DNA of 64,000 nt from Tetrapyrgos nigripes (taxonomy: Eukaryota > Basidiomycota > Agaricomycetes > Agaricales > Campanellaceae): positions 372,001 to 436,000 of the forward strand of contig JAACJM010000034.1 of NCBI GenBank assembly GCA_013368315.1, written 5' to 3'. The notes beneath the pieces were generated by a model, which saw only the letters and a program-made list of their open reading frames with translations, ran no database searches and was not told the DNA's origin. Positions 47,080 through 58,190 of this stretch are shown here, one piece after another (within the stretch, counting starts at the first letter, position 1; each line of letters opens with the position of its first letter). The position numbers were made by a program, and so were the translations under genes.

Positions 47080-47438
47080 CGATCGAAAGAAATGACATTA
47101 CTGACATGGCCACAGGCTGACTCGTCGGTCACTGATCTACGATCATCGTCCAAATCAAGCAAAGAACACGGTTAATGTCGATCTAGATCAGCGAGGTACA
47201 ATCCAGGGTGCCTATGACGGGAAAGAGGAAGTCAGATGAGCATGACGTAAGCATAGAGTTCAAGTCAATTCATGGAGGATCACAGGAACAAAAAGCATAC
47301 GTATGCCACAGACTTAGAAACTGAAAAAATGATGCGATGAAGACGGATGAAGGAGACTAGAGACGACATGGAACGCAATCTGATCATCAAGTTTTTCCGA
47401 GTCGATGAAAACAAAGATCCAGTCGAAACGGAATAATA

Positions 47439-48134
47439 CTAGCATATCAACTTCTTTTCCGCCGCCTCTCCTTCCTCATCCGTCGCCCACTGCGTTACCA
47501 ACTTTTCATATCCAGGAGCTTCAATTTGCAAGTGAAGATGTGCAGGTCGGAATGGATGTCTTCCTAGCATGCCGAGTATTCTACCCACTGAGCCATTTGT
47601 GGGAATGGGATAGGATGCTTGCCTGCGAGATCGAAATGGCGAGATATAAGAGTAATTAAGATTAATTATAAACGACTGAAGCTGGAAGATTAAGACTGGA
47701 CTCACACAATGGCTATAAAGGCGTACTTTCCATCTGCATCAGACTTCAATCGGCCATGACATTCAGGCCCATCTCGAACTTCGTATTGATTGTCGTGAGA
47801 TCCGACTCCGTCTGTCTCCCAGGTAAGGTACGCGAAGTTCACTTTGGGACCCAGTCACGTGCTTCATTGCCTCTGTATTTTCGCAATATCACTTTGCACA
47901 ATGAAATTTTGAAAAATCGGCCACTGGGGCCCTCATGGGTTCTTTATTCCAAAGAGGCTCCCAGAGGCAAATTTCCTGATTTCGCTCTCTGGAGAGAGTT
48001 ATTGGAGGTGCAGGTTCACGTGACTGGGTCCCAAAGTGTACTTCGCGTACCTTATCGATGACTGCATTGGGTACTGGGTTGCCTTTGGTACCGGTGACTC
48101 TGCAGTGAATTCCTCTTTGCTGGGGCCTGACCAA
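47439..48134 (-). pseudogene. Intradiol (catechol/hydroxyquinol-type) dioxygenase relic, split by a MITE
   Basis: On the minus strand, CRVTGTKGNPVPNAVID is cut by a 227-bp insertion and resumes TWETDGVGSHDNQYEV, then CHGRLKSDADGKYAFIAIV. After a GTGAGT...CTCGCAG intron it continues SYPIPTNGSVGRILGMLGRH and PFRPAHLHLQIEAPGYEKL. Then it runs out at TQW in unrelated sequence. The second Tyr (SYPIP) and both His (AHLHL) of the iron site remain, but the first Tyr (G-x-Y-D) is His in GSHDNQY. Both the N-terminal domain and the C-terminus are missing. It is closely similar to the gene at 55,712-57,893 and is a truncated paralog. Confidence 0.85.
47826..48052. mobile_element. 227-bp TA-flanked MITE (Tc1/mariner-like) in the dioxygenase relic
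   Basis: The 36-bp ends (47826-47861 and the complement of 48017-48052) match at 35 of 36 positions. They begin AGGTACGCGAAGT and end CCAGTCACGTG. TA flanks both sides (47824-47825 and 48053-48054) and lies within the GAT-ACC codons of the host motif VIDTWE, so the insertion point is exact. No coding capacity. Confidence 0.9.
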
Positions 48135-48448
48135 CCTGCGATTGGAGGAATAGTCAGTCGTACGTTAGTATGAGCTCTTTAGGTGACAATGGCATGCCTC
48201 GAGTGACAACTCCTATACACAAGCGGCCAGTCAAATGAAGAGATTCCAGTCAGCAAAAGATTGTCCATTGTCATAAGTACTAAGATTCTGAAATTTATTT
48301 GCAGAGGTTTTCCTACATGAATCCACCCAAACTAAGTTGCATCTCAAAAAGCATCAAACTTGCGTTCGACATCTTTCCGCACGCAACGAATCAACGAAGG
48401 GAGAAGGGAAGTTTTCTAAAAAGTACAGCTGGATCCCAGTAGGGAAAG

Positions 48449-48552
48449 TGATGAGAGTGGGATTCGAACCCACGCCCTTTCGGACCAGATGTCTTGGTCA
48501 CCACGTGACCTGATCCTTAGTCTGGCGCCTTAGACCGCTCGGCCATCTCACC
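48449..48552 (-). tRNA. tRNA-Leu(AAG) with a 24-nt intron
   Basis: On the minus strand the 5' end GGTGAGA pairs with TCTCATC, followed by discriminator A. The D-arm is GCCGAGCGGTCTAAGGC. The anticodon arm is CCAGA/CTAAGGA/TCTGG, giving anticodon AAG. A long variable arm (TCCGAAAGGGC) and a T-arm GTGGGTTCGAATCCCAC complete a class II tRNA. The 24-nt intron begins right after position 37 and can itself form a GGTCAC/GTGACC hairpin. All stems pair, so the gene looks functional. Confidence 0.95.
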
Positions 48553-48559
48553 ACATTTA

Positions 48560-49780
48560 AAGAGCAGAGAACAAATAGTAGGATCAGCAAAGGATCAGTC
48601 GATTTGAAGTGAAGTGAACACAAAGCTGGCTCAGAGCTGGCTGCAACACCACAGAGAGCTTTAGAGCAGATGACATGCTTTCAAGCAGATTTAAGTTCAA
48701 GTCTGTGCCTAGTGACAACACTGATAAAGATCTTCAGTATATATGTCTGAATCACTCTGAGACTCTGAGGAGAAAAGAGATAGCACAAGTTACTTGCCAG
48801 ATACTGGTGATGCAGATACTTACTTCTACCTGTAACATACTTGCAAGTTTTTATTGTTAAATAGTCACTTGTACTAGTACTTGCTACTTGCGAGTACAAG
48901 TTTCCCCCAAGTTTCTCACAAGTTCAGAACTTGTGCTAATCTTTAGAGGAGACATATTGAGATCAGTCACCTGGTAACACACCGAAAATACAAAAATATC
49001 CACTTGGCAGAAAGGCATACAGAAACATACTTTTTTACAGATATATCTTATATCAGTAGTAGTGATGTGATCTATCCATCAAGCAGATATTTTTGTCTTT
49101 TCAGCGTGTAAGCCAGGCAGAACACTGGGTCAGTCCTTATATACATTACACTAAATACATTACTATGACATTCCAAGAGCTGGGAATTCAGGATTTGAGT
49201 CATGACTGAGTGTGTCTAAAAGGTTCATTAAGGTCTGAAACCAAGTCAATGAACATTGAAGTTCCAGACCAGGTCTCCAGAGGCAGCTTTCTGCCAGTTA
49301 GTAGTTGTAGCCCAGTTGAGGTTAGCATCTAGAAATGTCCCAGAACCTTCTAATGAAGCTATTGAAGGAGCCATCCCTTTCAGAAAACCTCTATGCACCC
49401 TTCCAGAAGGTCAGATGCCAGAAAAGTGTCATGTAGAAGTTCAGAAACTTCAAGTGTAATTTCCAAAGTTGTCAAATTATTCTGGCAAGATAGTTGAAAA
49501 AAAATTTTCACTCACAATGAGAGTTGAGTGAGAGTATGGAAGCAGCGCGGCCTTAAAAACCTATGATATTTATCCCGGTAGATATTTATCCGGCTGCAAT
49601 CATACATGATCAGAGGGAGATGTGTCAGCTGGGTTTTGGCTGGGTTTTAAAATTTTGGCCTAGAGGCTAGCCCAGCGGGGCGTATTTTTCTCTTTCCCAC
49701 CTTCTTTGTCCCACCCAGACAACTCCCAAGACTTGGGGCTTCCCCTTGTTTTCAGCCTCTCTCTCAAAATCCACTCCTCA
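48560..49780. other. AT-rich intergenic region, no gene seen
   Basis: There are short CTTGTACT/AGTACAAG palindromic motifs near 48,865-48,900 and AT-rich, repeat-like DNA after the tRNA gene. No convincing gene is seen. Confidence 0.45.
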
Positions 49781-49782
49781 AC

Positions 49783-52662
49783 ATGTCCGAGCCCGAACTC
49801 CCAGAACTCCCAGAACTCTCCGAACTCTCCGAAGAAGAAGAAACCGCTCTCGCAGACGCCCAAAACGCTGCCAGTTCACAAGCGCGCCGGGCTATTAAAG
49901 CTGAAAAACGTGATGAAGACGAGTACAGACTTCAACGGGCCCTGAGACCACCTCGAGCGACGACGTATACGGCTCAAGCATTGTATGGTGCGGTCTAGAT
50001 ATGTCTTTTTTCTTCAAGTTTAGGATGCTGACTAGAGTATGTGGTTGTATTGATTAGAGCAAATCCACAGTGGAGATGTCAATCTGGAGCCGGAGTACCA
50101 GCGTGGTATGTGTACCTGTCCTGGCCTCTTCTATTCTCTTCCATTTCTATCCCAAATACCGTTAACCCTTCTCTCCCCTCCTTCCTTTGACGGCGGCGCT
50201 GCGGGCCATGTTGTTTCATTTCACATGATCCCTCTTTCGCGAGCGCCAATCAATTATAATTGTCACTCACTATCATTGATAGATGTCGTGTGGACGAAGG
50301 AGAAACAGACGGGCTTGATCGACAGTATCCTGAGAAACTTTTACATTCCTCCCATTATCTTTGGTGTGTCACTTTTTTTTTGGTGCTGCTATGTTATTTG
50401 ACTAACTCGCGCGGGCGGTTTTGACAGTGGTCAACACCGATGACGCTGGGAATGAGACCAAGACGTGTATCGACGGAAAGCAGAGACTAACGTCTATCCA
50501 CCGGTATGTCCAAAACTTTTCATTTCCTGAGCCAGAGACTAACACGTGTCGTATCGTACAGGTTCATGGACGGGCTAATTCCTCGTAAGTCAACTACCCT
50601 CTTTCTCAACCCAATACCACCGTCGTCGTTGACTCATTTTTCTTCCCAACAGACCGTGACCCAAGCACAAACGAAAAATTCTGGTACCAAATCGACCCTT
50701 CAGTTCACGGCGGCAAGAAAGTCCCAGCTGCCCGTCTTCTACCTCCTCAGTATCGCAAGAGTTTCGCCGGCAAGCAAATCGTGTGTGTAGAATACACAGA
50801 CCTGACGGACTCTGACGAGAGGGAGATATTTCAGGTTTGTCTTATCTTATTACCTATCTCTCTATACACAACCGATGTCTAACCCACTGTCCCCTACCTT
50901 TCTACCTTTCTTTTCCTTCTTCTCCACATAGCGCGTCCAACTCGGAATGGCCCTCACGTCCGCCGAAAAACTCCACGTCATCGCTACGCCTCGTGCCCAA
51001 TTCATCCGTTCTCTCCTCAACACCCATGTCTCCGATGACACATTGGGTGACCCAAAGCTCCCTTGGGATCGTTCTCGTGGTGGTGACTTTAGATGTATCT
51101 CTCAAGCCGTCTTCGTCATGAGCAAATGGACGAGTAGCCCATTATCAGGTGCAGGGACGTTAGCGCAAGTAGAGAAATGGTTGACTGAAACTGGGGAGGG
51201 TGCGGCTGGTAGTGGGAGGGGGGCGAGGGCGAAGGCGAAGACGACCACGGGTAAGGGTAAAAGGGGACCTGGGAGGCCGAGGAAGACGAAGCCGAAGCCG
51301 AAAGCTGAGGATGAGGATGAGGATATGGAACATGAGGATGAAGAGGATGAAGAAGATCAGATTGAGGACGGGGATTATATCGATGCGCCTCAAGTCCCAG
51401 AAGCATTTGCAAAGAAGGTCCGAGACACGTATGATTTGTTTGTCGAGTTGACGAGGGATCCAAAGTTGAAGAAACCGTTTGTGTCGTATCCGAAGGTGTG
51501 TTTTTTCTTTCTTCTTTCTTTTTGCTGCTTCTCGTGCGTTCTCACTAATACTCATCTCGTTGTTCCCCAGGTCTCTCCAATCGAAATGATCTGTATCGCC
51601 ATCCTTATCTTTGTCCACGGCGTCAACGCCAAATCATCCGAAAAACTCTCTCCATCCGAACTTTCCGCTATCATCGCTAGCATGCGTGCAAAAGTTCGTC
51701 TAGAACATAAGGATATCCGTATGAATGACCGAGTGGGGAAGTTTATGATTGAGTTTATTAGGAATGTTAGGAAGGAAGATGTCCCTTCGCTCTCTGCCTC
51801 GGCGTCAGCAGGCAAGGCGTCGGCTACCTCTGGGAAAAGGAAGCGACAGTTGGATGGTGCGGTAGATGAGGACGAGTATGACGACAACAACGATGACAAC
51901 GATGATGACAAAGAGTATGGAGTCCGTTCAACGAGGTCTCGAAGAAAATCGACTACAAGGAGGAAAACTGAAGCGTCGCCGACACAGACGAGGATGAAGA
52001 CAAAAGCGCAGCAGCCGACGCCGGCGCCTTCAATGCCGTCTGAGTCTGCCAGTGCTGGTGGTAAAGGAGGAGGCGGCAGAAGAAGCCTCGCCGCTCTTCG
52101 AGACGCTCGAAACTCGATTTCGGCACCAGTGCCAGCCAATCCTCAGAGCCTACCTTCACCTTCACCTGGGGAACCAAACTCGAACCAACCTTCACGTCCC
52201 GCGTCTGCATCTACATCTACATCTACAGCAGTGAAAACAGAACCTCATTCAGCGTCTCTTCATTCCGGCCTCAATTCCGCTCAAGTGCCAAACCCGAACA
52301 ATGGAGCAATAACCCCCGAATTGATGCAGCATATCATCGGTCTACAGATGATGGGTTTTTCACCTATGCCTCCTGGGATGCAACATCCTCAGCAGCATCA
52401 GCTTTCGCAACACCATGTCCAACATCAACAACCTTCTCATATGGGTATCCCGCAGATGTCTCAAGTGCCTATGATGATGCCGGGAGTGCCAATGTCTCAG
52501 CCAGGGATGGGGATGCCTGGGCATAATGCTGGCCCTGGCCCGCAAAGGCCTGGAGGGATAGGGATGGACACACCGATTTCGATTGCGCAGATGCAGCAGT
52601 GGATGCAGACCCAGCAGGCTCAGGGACAAGGGCAGAGCCAGGGGCAGCAGGGGCAGAAGTAG
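49783..52662 (+). CDS. DUF262 (GmrSD N-domain-like) nuclear protein with AT-hook
   Basis: After an acidic N-terminus (MSEPELPELPELSELSEEEE) come the DUF262 signatures. These are SGDVNLEPEYQRDVVWTKEK, IDSILRNFYIPPIIF, CIDGKQRLTSIHRFMDG and a predicted helical domain with QLGMALTSAEKLHVI. DUF262 has a ParB/Srx-like fold with a D-G-[KQ]-Q-R nucleotide-binding motif, here intact. In bacteria it is half of GmrSD-type restriction systems. At about 51,255-51,290 KRGPGRPRKTKPK is an AT-hook, followed by an acidic run, then a helical region to about 51,790 and a long Ser/Pro/Gln/Met-rich tail. About seven short introns preserve phase. It probably acts at chromatin. The C-terminal HNH-nuclease domain of GmrSD is not evident, so nuclease activity is not implied. 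Confidence 0.8.
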
Positions 52663-53067
52663 AGGGCAGTGGAGGATGGGTTTTACTTTTGAAGCCGTTG
52701 GAGAGTTGTTGTAATTTTGATGTTTTCTTGTTATGCCGATCGCCTTGCCAGGCTTACCTTCCCTACGCTTATGACTATGCCGCCTACCGACGCTCGTTGG
52801 ACTCTTTTCTGCCTATGTTTTGTACCTTACTTCTTGCCATGTATAGTCCCTGTAGTATACGGTCCATGAACTGGTCCATTGTTTACAACTGATTTCCGCG
52901 CCACAGTCTGAGAAAACAACTGGCTCAGGCGATTGTGACCACTCATCCTCAGATTCCCGTCACCACTGGTCACCGTCGGTCACGAAAATTGTCACCAGGC
53001 TTTCCATTCCAGAGCCAGTCACAGCGCATAACGCGCTCTAGTACGCCTTTCGCAATAAAATAATATT

Positions 53068-54391
53068 ATGGATTCCCTCACCGACCCATCTCCAGCTAAC
53101 TCCCCTCAGTCCAAGAAGCGTCCCCGAGAAAACGAGACCCCCAGCCAGCGCCTCAAGCGCGAAAAAGCCGCTGAACGCCAACGCCGCAAACGCGAGCGCG
53201 ATAGGAACGGCGGGATTCCACCCTCCACCAGTCTTGTCTACCCTCCAGATCCCTCTCATATCGATATCGAAGGGCTCGGCTCTCCTCACCACCATCCGCC
53301 AGCAGAATACATGGCTTCCGGCACCAGTACTGACCCCGAAATGTCTCCAGAAGAGATCATAAGGAGGGACCGAGTCCGAGCAGCCGCTAGGGAGAGACAA
53401 CGTAAACACCGAGCATTGGTGAAACAACGAAAAATCCAGCAGTTGGGAATGATGATGGGTAACGACGTTGGGGTGGCGCAAGGCGAAGGCGTGCATGATC
53501 CCGATATGGCCTATAGAGTTCCTCCTGAAGCGCAGTATCTTCCACCAGAGTTACATGCGCATACTCCTCCACCTCCTCAATCTCATCTCGATCCCCAACC
53601 AGGCGAACCTCCCTTTCCGCAACATCAAGGCCATGGAGGACAAATGTTTGCTACAACGCTCCTGTTGTCGTTTTCATGTGCTCCATTGCTGAAGCAGCAT
53701 TTGTTGAGCAATCTACAAATGACGAATGATGAATTAGCTTCGCTAGAACCTATCATAGCGAATGCTTGGGATCAATGGGATAGACAAGTGCGTTTCATTC
53801 ATTTTCTTCTTATTTGTATCTAACTTTTCTATCTCCTAGCGCCGACAATACCACGAACAACACGGCGGTCCACCTCCCGGAACCCATTATGACCCTCACC
53901 CTCCAACTACTTCAGTCCCTGTCGGCGTAGCACCCAGCGCAACCACTTCTTCCAACATCCCAAACGGGAGTATACCTACCCTCACCTATCCACATCCTAG
54001 TCCTAGTCCCAATCCCACTTCCAACGGTCCATCAAGCACAGGTGCACCACCAGACGCTTCAACAGCCGAACTACGTGCTCGATTCCAGAGAACGTTGGTT
54101 GGGCCTACACCGTTCCAGACCCAGGCTGCAGCGGCGGCGGCTGCTGTTGCTGCGGCTCAAGCTCAAGCGCAGGCCCAGGCTCAGGCGGCACTTGCGCATG
54201 GAAGTCAAACTCCAACACCAGTACCTACGAGTGTCAACCCAGCGAATACGTTGAAGCCTTCGTCGGGTGGATCAGGGAAGAATAAAAGTAGTAGCAACGC
54301 CGCTACTACGAACTCCACGTCAACGAGTTCGAGTTCGTCGACGACGGGAACAGAGATTGACCCACATTTGGGGCAAAAGGGAGATTCTTGA
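53068..54391 (+). CDS. Basic, low-complexity (probably nuclear) protein of unknown function
   Basis: Two exons (53068-53787 and about 53841-54391) are joined by a GTGCGT...CTCCTAG intron. The N-terminal region has two Arg/Lys-rich blocks, RLKREKAAERQRRKRERDR and RDRVRAAARERQRKHRALVK, resembling bZIP-like basic regions but without an obvious leucine zipper. A middle part (LLSNLQMTNDELASLEPIIA) looks helical, and the rest is rich in Pro, Ala/Gln repeats and Ser. This composition suggests a DNA- or RNA-binding regulatory protein. It stands in tandem after the DUF262 gene with about 400 bp between. No family is recognised. Confidence 0.65.
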
Positions 54392-55711
54392 CTTGTGGAG
54401 TTGGAGGAGTGGGTGGATACGGGATAGTGGATGTTGGATGGTGCTCTGGTTTGGAGAGGTTTAGGGTATTGCGAGGGTTGGTTGGACAGTGTCTCGTCTG
54501 GAATTGATGGTCTGGTCTGGTCTTCATCCTGTAGTCTTGACTTGGTTGCCGCCGTCGTCAACATCACGATCATAACGTTATGGGGCTCTTTGTATCAACC
54601 TTGGCCTCTAGCTATATAGCGGTTTCGTCTCATTTGACACATCACCGTTTGCTATTGACTGGCCTTTTACTATTTGCGTTCTTCCCTTTTCCTTCTCCAA
54701 GCTCCTCCCTGCTCCCTTCTTCCCTGTCCACCATACATCATCTGCATGTTCGTTTCTCGTATCCATCCATACCTCCACTACGTCCTATGGCCACCACCTC
54801 GTCTTCTTTCGCAGAGTCTCCTGCGGTCGGCCTCGGTGTTTTACCGAATCACATTAAAGTCCCCGCTGCCGGACCTTTTTTTTCTTTCCTTTTCCTCTTC
54901 TTTCTTTCTTTATTGCGCCTTGTTTCCGTTTCGACTTTAACCTTATCCTGGTCCTCTGGTAGTGGTAACCTCTGCCACTCCGTTCTGTTTCCTGTCACCG
55001 TCCCATGGACATAGTAGCAGTGTCGTCTTTCCGTGTTTTTTTTTTTTGGTGCCTTCTGGCTCGTGTCCTTTTCTCTCCACTCGTCTTCGTCTCTCCGTTC
55101 CTCTGTTCTTCTCTTTATATATACGCATTCAGCAGATTCAGCAAACATACGTGATACATGTAGATATGATATGTCACACAAAGGTCTTTCGACTTAATAA
55201 GAAGATATAATGTGTACGCAATAGGCAGGTAGTTCCCTAGACACGTCAGACTCAATGTTGGTGAAAGAGTACTGTACACTGTACACGTAGGAGTGCGTAG
55301 GACATACGTGGACTAGACTGGTTATCAGGTTGGTCAGCTTTAATACTAAATTATACACGACTAGCATCTCCTTTGTAAGTCACCACCTGCCAACGACCTC
55401 TAGGCTCTTCCCAGAATGACAATTATGTTACACGTATTGATAGGTGATGCTCTTGCTCCTTGTCTATATATGCGCTCTAATCTAAGATGATAGGAATCGT
55501 ATTGAACTGAGGTGTATTTAAGCAGAGGTTTCCTGGAGGAGGAGTACTCACCATTGATATTCACTTTTCCCTGTTCTCGAGCTCCCTAGTACTACTCCTC
55601 CAAAACTCCAAAAAGCTCGCCAACTCGCCAACTCATTCTCCGAGTCCTTCACCACCCTGACTTCACCTCTACTAAAGCTAAAGGCTTAGGCTAGACATCA
55701 ATCAGATAACC
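54392..55711. other. Intergenic region, pyrimidine-rich then promoter of the dioxygenase gene
   Basis: 54,660-55,110 is strongly T/C-rich. It produces long but composition-driven frames with no domain. 55,540-55,700 is the probable leader and promoter of the next gene. Confidence 0.5.
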
Positions 55712-57893
55712 ATGGATTCCATTTCCACTGCTTCCACTGATCTCAAAACCAGCAAGCACGCGTACGCTGCACAACACGAAAAAATCGATCTATCCAAGTT
55801 ACCCCAGATGATGGATATGACTGCGTCGTCTATCACTGAGCAAGTTATTGCGGTTAATAATGCTAATTGTGCGTGTTCTACTTATAGCTTGTAATTAGGA
55901 TCTCCGAGTTTTGCTTTGCTTTGCGACAAGTTTCCATATATGCGGAGAAAAGTACTGATTCAGACTATTGCCTACTGCCTACATGTATAGGTCCTGATGA
56001 ACGAACGAAATTCATTTTCCAGCACCTAGTACGTACCACGTAGTATTATGCTGCTTCCCAGTTTTCCCTACCACATAGTACTCATTTCATGACTCCACGT
56101 CCCCCCCAACAGGTCCAACATCTCCACGACTTCATCCGCTCAACACAAATCACAACCCAAGAATGGCTAACAGCCGTCAACTTTCTAACCGAAGCTGGCT
56201 ATAAATCATCCCTTCTCTCAGATATCCTCGGTGTAACCGCTCTAGTCGATTCAATGAATAACGCCAAGCCTCCTGGAGCGACAGAGACTGCTATGCTTGG
56301 GCCTGCTTTTGTTGAGGATGCGAATGAGTGTGAGTTGTCTTATTACCTAGGCCTAGGCTTCGTTTTGTGGCCGAACCTTCAGATTTCGAATTTTGCCAAC
56401 CTTTCTTTTGAATCTCAATCTCAATCTCAATCCCTTCCCGGCGCCTTATCAATAATTATGATCAGTCGCAAACGGCGACTCTATCGCTTCCGAAGGCAAA
56501 GGCGACTACATGTACGTTCACGGTAGAATCACCGATACCAAAGGTAGGGCTTCGCACCGTCCAGTAATACTGGTACGGCCGTAAATTTTACTGGCTCAGT
56601 ACTGGTACGGTATACCCGTCCTCGTATTCGTACTGGTTCATCTAGAAGCCTGTACGGTACTGGACGGGTACGGGTACGGCAGTAATACTGGTTACGGGGT
56701 CATGCTGCTGCGGCTGGAAGAAATACTACAAGCGACACACCTTTTACTGACTTCGTGTTGTTTTTAAGACTTGTATAACTGAACTGGAGGTCAGAAACTA
56801 GTGTTATGCACATCACCATAGCTCTCTGAAAGATTTTCACTTGGCCTTTGTGACTCACTGACATCTGAACAACAGCTCATCAGCATCTTTTTCATCAGGA
56901 TTTGCGCAGATCAAGCGCAGATATACCCTTCGGGCTTGGATTTTCACCTCGCTTCGACCACTTCATGTACAAGAATGACGAAAACTTGGCGAAAAGGACT
57001 AAAATTTAAGGAAAAGTCATTGCCGGGGCTTGACCGACCCGTATACCGTACCAACCCGTATACCGTACCAACCCGTATGACGGCCGTGAAGGAGAAGGTG
57101 ATATACGGGTTATACCCGTACAGTACAGTCCCGTATTTTTTCTCCAAATCTTGCTATACAGTACGGGGTCGTATTTCCATACGGTTCCCGTATAACCGTA
57201 TGGATACTGGTACGGTGCGAAGTCCTAACCAAAGGGAATCCCATTCCCGATGCAGTCATCGACACCTGGGAAACGGATGGATTCGGATTGTACGATAATG
57301 AGTATGAGGTTGAAGTCCGGGGTGAACCTGATTGTCGGGGTCGGTTGAGGTCAGATGGAGAGGGGAAGTATGCGTTTAGAGCTGTTGTGTGAGTGTACAT
57401 GTGTTCAATGTTTGATTTAAAACTTGATGATTCCTAATATTTCAATCCTCACAGTCCAGTATCCTACCCCATCCCCACAGACGGGCCTGTCCGTCAAATA
57501 TTCGAGCATCTGGGAAGACATCCATTCCGGCCTGCGCATCTTCATTTGCAAGTCGAAGCACCTGGGTATGAAAAGTTGACAACGCAGTTGTATATGAAAG
57601 GGGATCGTTACCTCACGAGCGATGCGGTGTTTAGTGTTAAGAGTTCTTTAATCGTGGTGAGTACTGTATGATGGATCATTTCACTCTACGTGTGTGTTTG
57701 TGGCTCACTCACTTTCATGATCATTTTACTGCAGGACCTCAAACCAATCAACGACCCAGAACTCTCAGCGAAACGTGGATTTAAAGATCCTCACAAAGTT
57801 CATATGGAGCTGAAACGAGACATTGTCCTTACAACGCCTGAGGAAGGGGCAGTGGCTAGAAAGATGTTGCATGTTGCAAATAATGATGAATGA
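55712..57893 (+). CDS. Intradiol ring-cleavage dioxygenase (catechol/hydroxyquinol 1,2-dioxygenase type)
   Basis: The N-terminal helical domain spans exons 55712-55868, 55991-56028 and 56113-56329 (ITEQVIAVNNANC, PDERTKFIFQHL, VQHLHDFIRSTQITTQEWL). The catalytic domain follows: ANGDSIASEGKGDYMYVHGR, NPIPDAVIDTWETDGFGLYD, CRGRLRSDGEGKYAFRAVV, SYPIPTDGPVRQIFEHLGRH and PFRPAHLHLQVEAPGYEKL. All four iron ligands are present: Tyr in GLYDNE, Tyr in SYPIP, and both His in AHLHL. It would cleave catechol or hydroxyquinol between the hydroxyls in the cytosol, feeding the beta-ketoadipate route. The gene carries a 683-bp hAT-like MITE in an exon at 56545-57227. If this is not removed from the RNA, translation stops at TAA 56582-56584. 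No other lesion was seen. The substrate cannot be decided by eye. Confidence 0.85.
56545..57227. mobile_element. 683-bp hAT-like MITE in the dioxygenase gene, 8-bp target duplication
   Basis: The ends are TAGGGCTTCGCACCGT (56545-56560) and, as complement, TAGGACTTCGCACCGT (57212-57227), 15 of 16 identical. The perfect duplication ACCAAAGG stands at 56537-56544 and 57228-57235. Inside are many short copies of GTACGG, TACTGG and CCCGTATA in both orientations, as in subterminal arrays of hAT elements. There is no transposase. The last G of the left duplication plus the first T of the element form a GT, and the right duplication supplies AG. Confidence 0.9.
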
Positions 57894-58190
57894 ATGATCA
57901 GCTTGAGGATGGTTTGGTTTTGTAGAATTGTTTGAAGGACTATGGATCTTCTCGAGTAGTAATTGTTGTATGTATCACACAGCTTATCATCATATGCATA
58001 TATCTCCTCCCAACCCAACCCAACTTGAAATTTGACTGACTCGGAAGAGTCGCCACCTTTCATTGCTTCACCCTCTACCAAACAGTTCCGCTCAAAACAG
58101 TAGCTACATCTTGACCAAAGAATTTGTGTGCTGCGCCTAGATGTCAATGATAGTCCGAGTCAGTGTCAGTAAGTAATTAAGGATACCGAG

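Noticed and set aside
51552..52139. 195-codon minus-strand frame opposite the DUF262 gene
   Set aside because: It is a shadow of the Ser/Arg-rich part of the plus-strand coding sequence.
54580..55181. Several overlapping frames on both strands in the pyrimidine-rich spacer
   Set aside because: They arise from C/T-rich composition: low-complexity Ser/Phe/Leu products on one strand and Arg/Lys/Glu on the other.
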